A stretch of 31,137 bases of DNA from SIG440 sp045592585 (GTDB lineage: Bacteria; Bacillota; Clostridia; Monoglobales; Monoglobaceae). Positions 15,701 through 22,693 of the stretch are shown one piece after another. Location: assembly GCA_045592585.1 (NCBI GenBank), contig JAZNVB010000035.1:1-31137 (forward strand). Direction: 5' to 3'. Below the pieces are notes generated by a model, which ran no database searches, was not told the origin of the DNA, and saw only the letters and a list, made by a program, of their open reading frames with translations. Made by a program: the position numbers and the translations under genes. The first letter of the stretch is position 1. Each line of letters begins with the position of its first letter.

Positions 15701-18370
15701 TTTAACGATACAGATTCAAACGGAAACGATATTGTTGTAATTTTTGCAGATATGGAGTCCCCCGAAGAAGAACCCGATCCCGATATCTGTGTTGGCTATG
15801 CATACGTTACAGCTGCAACTCTTGATGCAGACATTCTTACAGGTGCAAACACAGCTATCGTTCAGATGGTTACAGCTGAAGGTCTTGTAGTTCTCAACGT
15901 AAAGGCTACAAATGCTAAGATCAATGGTGTTACATTTGATGCTGATGCACCTGGCGCAGCTACTACATTGGATGCTCTTGAAGGCACAGTTGTTAAGTAC
16001 ACAAAGAACTCAAATGGCCTTATCACATCTATTACAACGGCTGATGCAGATCCTGAAATCGCCGCTGCTATCACCAGCGACACTACATTGGCTTATGACG
16101 CTGAAAACGGCAAGTTTGCAGCTGGCCCTTACCTCGATGGAGATGCAATTGTATTCTTCATCGCTGCAGAAGCTGAAGACAGTTACCTCGGTACAGTTGC
16201 TGACCTCGAAGACGAAATGTATTACTCAGTTCATGGTCTCTATGCCGACGAAAAGGCTGTCGACAACAATATTCTTGTTGTGGAAGCTACTAACGCCATC
16301 AGCCCCAAGGCTAATATGGGAGTTCTCACAGCTATCGGTATGTCTGAAAACGAAGACGGCGAAGCTATCTATAGCTTGGAAGTTATGGTTAACGGCGAAA
16401 CCATTGTTGCTGACACAACAGCTGAAGCAGCCGATTCCCTTTGGGGTAACCTTACAATTGGTGATATCATTAAAGTTAAAATTGACAGAAACGGTCTTAT
16501 CGCTTCACTTGAACTCGTTTACGACTTTTATGAAGGCGTAAGAGACTTAAGCTGGTGGTCAATTGCTGATATGGATGTTACTGCTTACGAAGGTATACCC
16601 TCTGCACCTACAGAAATGTATGTTGGCGGTAAGGTAACAAACTACAAGAAGAGCTCAACGCTCGCTACAGTTAATGGTGAAACAATTAAACTTTCACAGG
16701 CTCAGAATGTTTACGTTATCGATGCTAACGGCAGAAACCTCGAAATCAAACAGGGCAGTGCTTCTAACTTCAAGGCATACGATGCACTTTATGATGCAAC
16801 TCTTGCTAATGTTAACGTAACAATCAACAAGGTTGATATGGGTTCAATGGCTCTTGCAGAAGCTCAGAAAGCTGCTGACTATGTATACGCTAGAGTATAC
16901 GATGGCAAGGTTGCCGACCTCGTTATCGTTAAGGGTGCTGCTGATATGAGAGTTATCGCAGGTGACACAGTTGAAATCGGTATGGAAATCGCTACCGGTA
17001 CACACTACGGCAAGGCTGCTGCAGATCTTGGTACATTCAGTGTTGCTGCTAACAGCACAACATTTACTGTAACAGGTACAGCCAACGAAATTACTGACTG
17101 GACAGAATATTCAACAGATGATGCATCTAATAATGGCTACTTTGTTCCACTTGAATTTACAGGTGTTGAAGGTTCTTATATTACAATAACTCAAAATGGA
17201 AATACCACAGATCTGGGAATATGTGATGATTATTCTCTTAACCAGGTTTTCAAACTCGACGAAGAAATAAGTGAAATAATTCTTGAAGTTGATGGAACGG
17301 TTTACACCATCGTGTTTGATGTTTACTTTATTGAATCATGGAATTATTCGCTGAGTGCAATGTCCGTCAATACCAGTGATATTTCATTGTTTGCTGTAAC
17401 AAACTCAACAGCCGTTCTGGTAAAAAATCTTTCTCTTGCCGGCGAAATGGCTGAAAAATATAATCTTGTATGCGACAGTTTATATTCAACCGTTAAGTCA
17501 GAAAACATATCTAGCCTTACAATAAATGCAGAAAACGGAGTTGTAACCGGATTTGAGTCCGGCAACTACCTTACCGGTTCAAAGATTAAACTGACAGCCA
17601 CACCAAACCTCGGATACATATTTAAAGGCTGGTTCAAAGCGGACAGATGTATCTGGGTTGATGAAAACTATGAATTTGTTTTATCTGCCGATACCGAACT
17701 GATAGCACGTTTTGATCGCCTGACAGGTCTTAGTGATTGCGGACTTGATGAAGGCGGAATGCAGTGGTTATTATATGAAATCGGTGTTTTACAGGTTTCC
17801 GGCAACGGCGACATGTATAATTATCCAAATGCTATCATCATCCCATGGTACTCTGCAAGAGAAAAAATTCGTGAAATTGTTATAGACAACGGTATCTCTC
17901 ATATAGGCGACAGAAGTTTTTACAATTGTATTTCGGCTCAAAAAGTTGTTATCCCGGAAAGCGTCACATCAATTGGCGAATACGCCTTTAAAAACTGTGA
18001 TTTAATAACTATTTATGGTGTTCCCGGAAGTTATGCTGAAACATACGCAAACGAAAATAGTATTCCCTTTGTTGAATATATAAAAATTGACAAACTTCAC
18101 GAAATAACCGTTGATATGACAGAAAATGAACAGCGCAGATATTTTGATATTTCGGTAGACGAATATACAGATCCTGCAAATGCATATGTTGCAATCTATG
18201 CTGAAGATGATCGTCTAATGTCTGTCATGATGGACTCCCTGGCAACAGATGACTTGACAACTATTTTTCTTCCCAAGCACTCTGATGATGCATATGCAAA
18301 AATATATGTTCTCAAAACCGATCTGTCTATTGTCGGAATTCCACAGCAGATTGATTTTGACAAAGAATAG
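12767..18370 (+). CDS. Large secreted repeat protein, S-layer-like, with InlB-type and BspA-type LRR domains
   Basis: A 1867-residue exported protein. Residues 1-25 are a signal peptide (MKKR, hydrophobic core, cut after TVSA). The body is acidic, Val/Thr/Asp/Ala-rich beta-type sequence. Three copies of a module starting YAYVTAATLDAD begin near residues 429, 833 and 1011. Copies 1 and 3 are about 380 residues and end ADYVYARVYDGKV; copy 2 is cut to about 170. Copy 1 is joined to copy 2 by an acidic Asp/Glu-Pro linker (about 812-830). Residues about 1583-1648 resemble a divergent InlB B-repeat (GYIFKGWFKAD). About 1675-1767 form a short BspA/LRR_5-type block (YNCISAQKVVIPESVTSIGE, YAFKNCD). 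The last 100 residues form a small domain common at the ends of clostridial secreted proteins. I see no SLH domain, LPxTG or transmembrane anchor, so attachment is unknown. It is probably a cell-surface or S-layer-associated protein; no function can be assigned. Confidence 0.85.
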   Translation: MKKRIIAITLCFVMLMTLIPMTVSAQEPQSIDHTESEINKKDIMISYLDIDNRKVEFIGVSDEDADKVSIDFDKLKIEPVGDDVIVEEDLLVQQGYIKIRGVVTENAYTCLDCWKTIDTSEEETVEIVITDAFETANKDFQPDDYGCYEIRDYLVGNTNAADFLGMSVIAYVKKVDDDYEIISIVADPTRNNILEIDLTQFNQINSQGRFEYFKSADAKTATAVVISGADVVFNNEGGYRVTDIFGDEVANGGATLNGGKITLIDNDTTYGYDVIFVEIAETAVVDEAEEGYVAFKEMTAFTGLMDLTIDEDDENVIISITKDGEAVAASALKEWDVLSIIANDDGSYIKAEVITNKIIGVIKSVSRSYTSETGYAYTIGGTKYDVAAGAYGIADLCIGAGGTFYIDKYGKIAAFNEDYALATGQSINYAYVTAATLDADVLTGANTALIQMVTDEGLAVFNIKATNAKINYALFDADAVGAATTLDALEGTVVKYTKNSNDLITAITSADVDDDFVSVAGASTKTYDAENGKFVSGHYIDADALVFFIAPEAEDSYVGSVAELEDEVPYYIYAIYADDKAIDNNILVVAGGAGSISPKTNMGVLTAIGTSENEDGEAIYAVEVMVNGETITAETTADAYYAIWGDLTVGDIIKVKTNKDGLISCLEMVYDFADGVRDFSGSITGMDVTSIEGTAGANETYVGGKVTDYKKSSALANVDGSTIKLSQAQNVYVIDANGRDPEINVGSISDFDVYEELYDPSLTDVNIMINGSQITATQAEAQCAADYVYARVYDGKVVDLVIVKGIINEYIDSSPDPDPEPDPEPEPEAPCNYAYVTAATLDADVLTGANTALVQMVTADGVEVNKIKATRAKVNDAIFDADAVGAAATLDTLEGSVVKYTKNSSNLITSITTINSDDTIGYASYIFDENDRRFVGNPTFYVNTDSTVFFVDEWDIQDSCMGTLLDLNDGETYDVLGKFNDTDSNGNDIVVIFADMESPEEEPDPDICVGYAYVTAATLDADILTGANTAIVQMVTAEGLVVLNVKATNAKINGVTFDADAPGAATTLDALEGTVVKYTKNSNGLITSITTADADPEIAAAITSDTTLAYDAENGKFAAGPYLDGDAIVFFIAAEAEDSYLGTVADLEDEMYYSVHGLYADEKAVDNNILVVEATNAISPKANMGVLTAIGMSENEDGEAIYSLEVMVNGETIVADTTAEAADSLWGNLTIGDIIKVKIDRNGLIASLELVYDFYEGVRDLSWWSIADMDVTAYEGIPSAPTEMYVGGKVTNYKKSSTLATVNGETIKLSQAQNVYVIDANGRNLEIKQGSASNFKAYDALYDATLANVNVTINKVDMGSMALAEAQKAADYVYARVYDGKVADLVIVKGAADMRVIAGDTVEIGMEIATGTHYGKAAADLGTFSVAANSTTFTVTGTANEITDWTEYSTDDASNNGYFVPLEFTGVEGSYITITQNGNTTDLGICDDYSLNQVFKLDEEISEIILEVDGTVYTIVFDVYFIESWNYSLSAMSVNTSDISLFAVTNSTAVLVKNLSLAGEMAEKYNLVCDSLYSTVKSENISSLTINAENGVVTGFESGNYLTGSKIKLTATPNLGYIFKGWFKADRCIWVDENYEFVLSADTELIARFDRLTGLSDCGLDEGGMQWLLYEIGVLQVSGNGDMYNYPNAIIIPWYSAREKIREIVIDNGISHIGDRSFYNCISAQKVVIPESVTSIGEYAFKNCDLITIYGVPGSYAETYANENSIPFVEYIKIDKLHEITVDMTENEQRRYFDISVDEYTDPANAYVAIYAEDDRLMSVMMDSLATDDLTTIFLPKHSDDAYAKIYVLKTDLSIVGIPQQIDFDKE
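14051..16941 (+). repeat. Three long coding repeats inside the surface-protein gene
   Basis: Module copies start at 14051, 15263 and 15797. Copies 1 and 3 share a stretch of 65 identical bases (14206-14270 and 15952-16016), including silent positions, while the flanking sequence has diverged. Copy 2 shares only the first part of the module. Confidence 0.85.
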
Positions 18371-18437
18371 TAACTGCTGCATACCAAAATACCGAAAATT
18401 TTCAATTTTACAAGTTAAATTTAGTGCATAAATATGG

Positions 18438-18467
18438 CAAAAACTCCTTGACGTCAGGGAGTTTTTG
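18438..18467. terminator. Terminator after the surface-protein gene
   Basis: CAAAAACTCC at 18438-18447 pairs with GGAGTTTTTG at 18458-18467. The interior TTGACGTCAG adds three pairs around an ACGT loop. T-runs lie on the 3' side. It also holds the -35 box of the next promoter. Confidence 0.8.
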
Positions 18468-18476
18468 TTGTATTAT
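18448..18476 (+). promoter_or_regulatory. Promoter of hom-lysC, nested in the preceding terminator
   Basis: TTGACG (18448-18453) in the apex of the terminator hairpin, a 17-nt spacer formed by its 3' arm, and TATTAT (18471-18476). Confidence 0.65.
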
Positions 18477-18552
18477 GTTATTATCTATATTTTTAAGCAA
18501 ACAAAAACACTTTGTATGTTGTTACCGATTTTTCAGAAGGGACTGATAATAT

Positions 18553-19770
18553 ATGAAAATCGCAATTATGGGCTTTGGTGTTGTTGGCTCGGGCGTTGGC
18601 GAGGTTATCACCAAAAATCAGGAAAACCTGATAAAAAAATGTGGCGAACCTATTGAAATTGCTCACATTCTTGATTTACGCGACTTCCCCGACAGCGAGT
18701 TCAAATGCTTCACCAAGGACTTTAATGATATTTTAAACGACCCCGAGGTTGGTATTGTTGTTGAAACAATGGGCGGCACAAAACCTGCTTATGAATTTTC
18801 AAAGCAGCTCCTCCTTGCAGGTAAAAGCGTTATTACATCTAACAAGGAGCTTGTTGCCGCACACGGCACAGAGCTTTTGCAGATTGCAAGAGAAAGAAAC
18901 CTTAACTATCTCTTTGAAGCATCTGTTGGCGGCGGTATTCCTATTATAAGGCCCATGTTCTCATGCCTGACAGCAGGAGAGGCAACAGATGTGTTCGGTA
19001 TCCTTAACGGAACCACCAACTACATCCTTACACAGATGTTCCAGAAGGGCGAAACCTTTGATAATGCTCTTCGGGCGGCACAGCAAAAGGGTTATGCTGA
19101 AGCCGATCCCACAGCGGATGTAGAAGGCCATGACACCTGCCGCAAGATTGCGATACTTTCGGCTCTGGCCTTTGGCAATGAAGTTCTCACCGAAAGAATT
19201 CCCACCGAGGGCATCACAAAAATCACCGCCGAGGATGTGGCTTATGCCGAAAAGTTAGGCTATTCAATCAAGCTCATCGGCCACGCAACCAAGGCAAAGG
19301 ACGGCGGCGTTTACGCAGCAGTTTTCCCTGCATTTGTGCCAAAGAGCAATCCTCTTGCAGGCATAAACGATGTGTTTAACGGCATTATCGTAAAAGGCGA
19401 AGACCTTGGTGATGTTATGTTCTACGGCAGAGGCGCAGGTAAGCTCCCCACAGCAAATGCGGTTGTTGCCGATGTTGTGGATGCAATCAAGCACCAGGGC
19501 GTTAACATTATCATAAAATGGAATAAATACTCTGCTGAAAATCAGTCGGAGGGCAAGCTCCAGGAATATCCCTACTACATCAGATTCTCAGGCAAGCCCG
19601 TTGCAGGGCTTGAGGATTGCCGTATTGTTACCTTTGACGAGGAAGAATACAAAAACGAATTTGCAGTTATTACCGCACCTATGACAGATGGCCGCCTGGC
19701 AGATTTCATCAAGGGCGTTGAATTTGAAGGCTGCAAAGCTCTTGGCAAGCTGAGATTGATTGGAGAATAA
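18553..19770 (+). CDS. hom: Homoserine dehydrogenase
   Basis: Reduces aspartate semialdehyde to homoserine in the threonine/methionine branch. It has 405 residues. The N-terminal Rossmann fold has IMGFGVVGSGVGEVI. The substrate domain has ETMGGTKPAYEF, VITSNKELVAAHG, FEASVGGGIPII, ILNGTTNYILTQM and the signature GYAEADPTADVEGHDTCRK. The C-terminal 65 residues start (YYIRFSGKP) and end (FAVITAPMTDGRLADFI) like an ACT domain. The segment between them is short and lacks the usual effector-binding helix, so threonine feedback may be lost (inference). GAAGGGA precedes the ATG. It is followed by lysC after 84 nt containing an imperfect stem. Confidence 0.96.
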   Translation: MKIAIMGFGVVGSGVGEVITKNQENLIKKCGEPIEIAHILDLRDFPDSEFKCFTKDFNDILNDPEVGIVVETMGGTKPAYEFSKQLLLAGKSVITSNKELVAAHGTELLQIARERNLNYLFEASVGGGIPIIRPMFSCLTAGEATDVFGILNGTTNYILTQMFQKGETFDNALRAAQQKGYAEADPTADVEGHDTCRKIAILSALAFGNEVLTERIPTEGITKITAEDVAYAEKLGYSIKLIGHATKAKDGGVYAAVFPAFVPKSNPLAGINDVFNGIIVKGEDLGDVMFYGRGAGKLPTANAVVADVVDAIKHQGVNIIIKWNKYSAENQSEGKLQEYPYYIRFSGKPVAGLEDCRIVTFDEEEYKNEFAVITAPMTDGRLADFIKGVEFEGCKALGKLRLIGE

Positions 19771-19783
19771 CAAATAAGTATAA

Positions 19784-19820
19784 AAGACGTCGTGAAATAT
19801 TTATCAGATATCACCGGCGT
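19784..19820 (+). other. Imperfect stem between hom and lysC
   Basis: The segment beginning GACGTCGTGA and the one ending CACCGGCGTC can pair through GACG/CGTC, GTGA/TCAC and ATAT/ATAT blocks with small bulges. There is no T-run, so an mRNA spacer structure rather than a terminator is likely. Confidence 0.3.
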
Positions 19821-19854
19821 CACCAATATATAATATGTATCGGAGGTTTTAAAA

Positions 19855-21060
19855 TTGGCAATTATTGTTCAGAAATTCGGCGGCAGCTCAGTTGCAGATG
19901 CAGCCAAAGTAAACAACGTTGCAAACCGTGTTGTTGATACCTACCGTGAAGGAAATTCGGTTGTTGTGGTAGTTTCTGCACAGGGCGACACAACAGATGA
20001 CCTTATTGATAAGGCTCACGAAATTAACCCTTCACCTTCAAAGCGTGAAATGGATATGCTCCTTTCATCAGGTGAACAGATTTCAATCGCACTTCTTGCA
20101 ATGGCAATCGAGAAAATCGGTGCTCCCGTTATTTCTCTCACAGGATGGCAGGCAGGCTTCCAGACAAACTCGTCTGCAGGTAATGCGCGCATCAATAAAA
20201 TCGACACCGAAAGAATTCTCTCGGAACTTGACCAGAAAAAGATCGTTATTGTTGCAGGCTTCCAGGGCCTTGATAAATACGACAACATCACCACCCTTGG
20301 TCGTGGTGGCAGTGATACATCAGCGGTTGCAATTGCTGCGGCAATCAAGGCAGACAAGTGCGAAATCTATACCGACGTTGACGGTGTTTACACCGCCGAC
20401 CCCCGTATTGTAAAGTCAGCTAAAAAGCTTGACGAAATCACTTATGACGAAATGCTTGACCTTGCAAGTCTTGGCGCAAACGTACTTCATAACCGTTCGG
20501 TTGAAATGGCTAAGAAATACGGCGTACATCTTGAGGTTAAATCCAGTTTTGAAAAAATTGAAGGAACAATTGTTAAGGAGGCGGTTTCCGTGGAAAAAAT
20601 GTTAATCAGAGGCGTTGCTCGTGATAACGACGTAGCACGTATTGCAGTTGTGGGTCTTGAAGATAAGCCCGGTATTGCATTTAAGGTATTCTCACTGCTT
20701 GCTAAAAAGCATATAAATGTTGACGTAATTCTGCAGTCAATTGGCAGAGAGGGAAAGAAAGATATTTCCTTTACTGTTTCTAAAAAGCATCTTGCTGAAG
20801 CACTTGAGCTTCTTGAATCTGCAAAAGACGTTCTTTGCTATGAAGAAATCTCACACAGAGAAGATATCAGTAAGGTGTCTATCGTTGGCTCAGGTATGGT
20901 TAACAATCCCGGCGTTGCAGCAACAATGTTTGAAGCACTTTATGATGCAAACATCAACATCCATATGATTTCTACATCAGAAACCAAAATTTCAGTTCTG
21001 GTAAATGTTGCAAATGCTGAAAAGGCTGTTCAGGCAATTCACGACAAGTTTGTTATATAA
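19855..21060 (+). CDS. lysC: Aspartate kinase
   Basis: First step of the aspartate pathway (Asp + ATP to aspartyl phosphate), feeding lysine, threonine and methionine together with hom. It has 401 residues from a TTG start, supported by CGGAGG ending 8 nt upstream; no nearby ATG fits. Motifs: IIVQKFGGSSVADAAKV (ATP/Asp loop), LLSSGEQIS, TLGRGGSDTSAVAIAAAI, CEIYTDVDGVYTADPRIV. The C-terminus carries two ACT domains (RIAVVGLEDKPGIAFKVFSL and VSIVGSGMVNNPGVAATMFE), typical of the allosteric single-chain Bacillota enzymes. An internal ATG at about 20599, preceded by AAGGAGG, could give a separate ACT-only beta subunit, as in B. subtilis LysC. That is established for the family and plausible here. 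Confidence 0.97.
   Translation: MAIIVQKFGGSSVADAAKVNNVANRVVDTYREGNSVVVVVSAQGDTTDDLIDKAHEINPSPSKREMDMLLSSGEQISIALLAMAIEKIGAPVISLTGWQAGFQTNSSAGNARINKIDTERILSELDQKKIVIVAGFQGLDKYDNITTLGRGGSDTSAVAIAAAIKADKCEIYTDVDGVYTADPRIVKSAKKLDEITYDEMLDLASLGANVLHNRSVEMAKKYGVHLEVKSSFEKIEGTIVKEAVSVEKMLIRGVARDNDVARIAVVGLEDKPGIAFKVFSLLAKKHINVDVILQSIGREGKKDISFTVSKKHLAEALELLESAKDVLCYEEISHREDISKVSIVGSGMVNNPGVAATMFEALYDANINIHMISTSETKISVLVNVANAEKAVQAIHDKFVI
20576..20601 (+). promoter_or_regulatory. Internal ribosome site and start within lysC (possible beta subunit)
   Basis: AAGGAGG at about 20576-20582, then GCGGTTTCCGTGGAAAAAAT. In-frame GTG (20590-20592) and ATG (20599-20601) follow at 7 and 16 nt. Translation from here would give about 155-157 residues comprising the ACT domains, the arrangement known for B. 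subtilis aspartokinase II. Confidence 0.5.
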
Positions 21061-21080
21061 TTTTGTATTAAAATGAAGAT

Positions 21081-21113
21081 ATGCGGTAAACTAACATGGG
21101 TTTACCGCATTTT
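21081..21113 (+). terminator. Intrinsic terminator after lysC
   Basis: ATGCGGTAAAC at 21081-21091 and GTTTACCGCAT at 21100-21110, 11 perfect pairs, followed by a short T-run. Confidence 0.75.
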
Positions 21114-21180
21114 CATTATCCAACCTTTGTCGCACATTCCGGTATGCTGACATTTACCAGAATGGGAGTGTACACATTTT

Positions 21181-21208
21181 TTGAAACTAAAACCGCAAGG
21201 CATATAAT
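21181..21208 (+). promoter_or_regulatory. Promoter of purC
   Basis: TTGAAA (21181-21186), a 16-nt spacer, perfect TATAAT (21203-21208). The predicted start near 21215 implies a leader of about 230 nt. Confidence 0.6.
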
Positions 21209-21214
21209 AAGAAA

Positions 21215-21446
21215 TAATTTTTTTAATTTTTTTATCATTGGACCGATTCTCCTTTCTCTTTTATTTTCTCTCAAATCGGTTTCTGTACTCTGCAAAAATT
21301 ACGGCAACTGATACGGGAACTAGAAAACCTTTAAAATTTTTAAAATTTTTTTAATTTTTTTTTAGAAAAGTACTGTAAATTTGCAGAAAAGTATGGTAAA
21401 ATAAAGTGTATTATTAAACAATTAAACTAAAGAAAGGGTTTTGAAA
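21215..21446 (+). other. Long AT-rich purC leader with a hairpin and a tandem repeat
   Basis: Contains a 7-bp hairpin (ACCGATT 21242-21248 with AATCGGT 21274-21280) around a pyrimidine-only loop, then long A/T tracts (about 21330-21362). Two near-identical 17-mers follow, starting AGAAAAGTA at 21364 and 21385 (21-bp period). I do not find a known purine, PRPP or ppGpp riboswitch core. The 71-codon frame at 21096-21311 overlaps the terminator and promoter and is not considered a gene. Confidence 0.4.
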
Positions 21447-22130
21447 ATGGAAAAGATTTATCAGGGAAAAACAAAAGATGTTTACAAACTTGAAAACGGC
21501 AATGTTTTGCTGAAGTTTAAAGACGACTGCACCGGCAAGGACGGCGTTTTTGACCCGGGCGAAAATTCAGTTGGTCTTACTATCGACGGTATCGGCAAGG
21601 CTAACCTTGAAACATCTGTTTATTATTTTGAAATGCTGAAAAAAGCAGGCATTAAAACACACTATATAAGTGCAAATCTTGATGATGCAACAATGGAAGT
21701 TCTTCCTGCAACAGTTTTCGGTCACGGCTTAGAGGTTATCTGCCGTTTGGTTGCAACAGGCAGTTTTATCCGCAGATACGGCGAATATATGGAAGACGGA
21801 ACCGTTTTGGAGGGCGGATATGTTGAGTGCACCTTTAAAAACGACGAAAAGGGCGACCCACTTGTTACATCGGAAGGTTTAGCAGCTCTTGGCGTTATGT
21901 CACCCGAAATGTTCGAAAGCATGAAGGAACAGACTCTTAAAATTACAAAGATTGTTGCTGACGACCTTAAAACCATCGGTCTTGATCTTTGGGATATTAA
22001 GTTTGAATTTGGTTACAACAACAACGAGGTTATCCTTATTGACGAAATCGCATCAGGAAATATGCGTGTTTATAAGGATGGCAAAATTGTCGACCCCGTT
22101 GAGCTGACAAAACTTATCAACAACAGATAA
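21447..22130 (+). CDS. purC: Phosphoribosylaminoimidazole-succinocarboxamide synthase
   Basis: SAICAR synthetase of de novo purine synthesis: joins CAIR and aspartate using ATP. From ATG 21447 it has 227 residues, the short bacterial form; an in-frame TTG at 21441 is less likely since AAAGGG lies 8 nt before 21447. Motifs: EKIYQGKTKDVYKLENGNVL at the N-terminus, VICRLVATGSFIRRYG (CAIR binding), LWDIKFEFGYNNNEVILIDE and IASGNMRVYKDG near the C-terminus. No other pur gene adjoins it, so it is a solitary copy flanked by terminators. Confidence 0.97.
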   Translation: MEKIYQGKTKDVYKLENGNVLLKFKDDCTGKDGVFDPGENSVGLTIDGIGKANLETSVYYFEMLKKAGIKTHYISANLDDATMEVLPATVFGHGLEVICRLVATGSFIRRYGEYMEDGTVLEGGYVECTFKNDEKGDPLVTSEGLAALGVMSPEMFESMKEQTLKITKIVADDLKTIGLDLWDIKFEFGYNNNEVILIDEIASGNMRVYKDGKIVDPVELTKLINNR

Positions 22131-22138
22131 ATATTATT

Positions 22139-22170
22139 AAAAGACATATGCTTTTCATATGTCTTTTTTT
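22139..22170 (+). terminator. Intrinsic terminator after purC
   Basis: AAAAGACATATG at 22139-22150, loop CTTTT, CATATGTCTTTT at 22156-22167 and more T. This is a perfect 12-bp stem. Confidence 0.88.
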
Positions 22171-22209
22171 TCACGAACTATCCTAATTTATTTGCAGGGA
22201 GGTTATATT

Positions 22210-22644
22210 ATGTTGTTCTTTGAAATTATCGACAACCCCAGGGACTTAGCAAAATATATTGTCGAAAGTTCTGCTATGGAGGGAAAGGAACCTCTTATTG
22301 TTGCCGATGTCCGCGAAATAGTTGAAAAAATTTCGGATAAGGGCAAAGAATGGTACAAAATTATTTATAAGGGTAAACGCACTGATCTTGTCAGATATCT
22401 CTCCCTTTTGAAAATCGACTGTCTTAAAGACTATCTCTTACATATCAATATGCCTTCCAGCAACAGTATATCCGACCTGCAAGCCATAGTGCTGGAAATC
22501 TGCGAATGTAAAAACTGTATGAAAAACGTTCCTGCCCTTCGGTGTACAACCGACAGTACCCTGGCAGATGACGAGGTAGAAGTTACCATCGTTGTTCCCA
22601 TCTTTGACCTGGGCTGGCAGCTTGATAATATGTGGAAGAAATGA
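22210..22644 (+). CDS. Uncharacterised 144-aa protein leading the nag-uxu cluster
   Basis: Not recognised. The ATG at 22210 is supported by GGGAGG 8 nt upstream; the longer reading from 22159 would begin inside the purC terminator. The protein is soluble, acidic, with no signal peptide or membrane helix. The N-terminal 70 residues look like a small alpha/beta domain (LFFEIIDNPRDLAKYIVES, EPLIVADVREIVEKI, WYKIIYKGKRTD). A cysteine cluster follows: Cys98, Cys100, Cys103, Cys112 (CECKNC then ALRC), which could bind a metal. The end has alternating hydrophobics (VEVTIVVPIFDLGWQL). It is 49 nt upstream of nagB on the same strand with no terminator between, so it is probably co-transcribed and may sense or modulate amino sugar metabolism (inference). 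No promoter is obvious in the 39 nt after the purC terminator. Confidence 0.75.
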   Translation: MLFFEIIDNPRDLAKYIVESSAMEGKEPLIVADVREIVEKISDKGKEWYKIIYKGKRTDLVRYLSLLKIDCLKDYLLHINMPSSNSISDLQAIVLEICECKNCMKNVPALRCTTDSTLADDEVEVTIVVPIFDLGWQLDNMWKK

Positions 22645-22693
22645 ACAAGGTCGGTATTTAAAATGTAAATAAAATTTTTGGAGGATGAAAAAA

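Noticed and set aside
15912..16541. 209-codon forward frame inside the surface-protein gene
   Set aside because: It is a Leu/Gln/Ser-rich frame shifted against the clearly coding repeat frame and recurs wherever the repeat recurs, so it is a shadow.
21096..21311. 71-codon frame between lysC and purC
   Set aside because: It starts inside the lysC terminator, spans the purC promoter, has no ribosome site and has low-complexity content.
21111..21440. Purine, PRPP or ppGpp (ykkC-type) riboswitch before purC
   Set aside because: None of the conserved core segments I know for these classes is present; only short chance-like matches were found.
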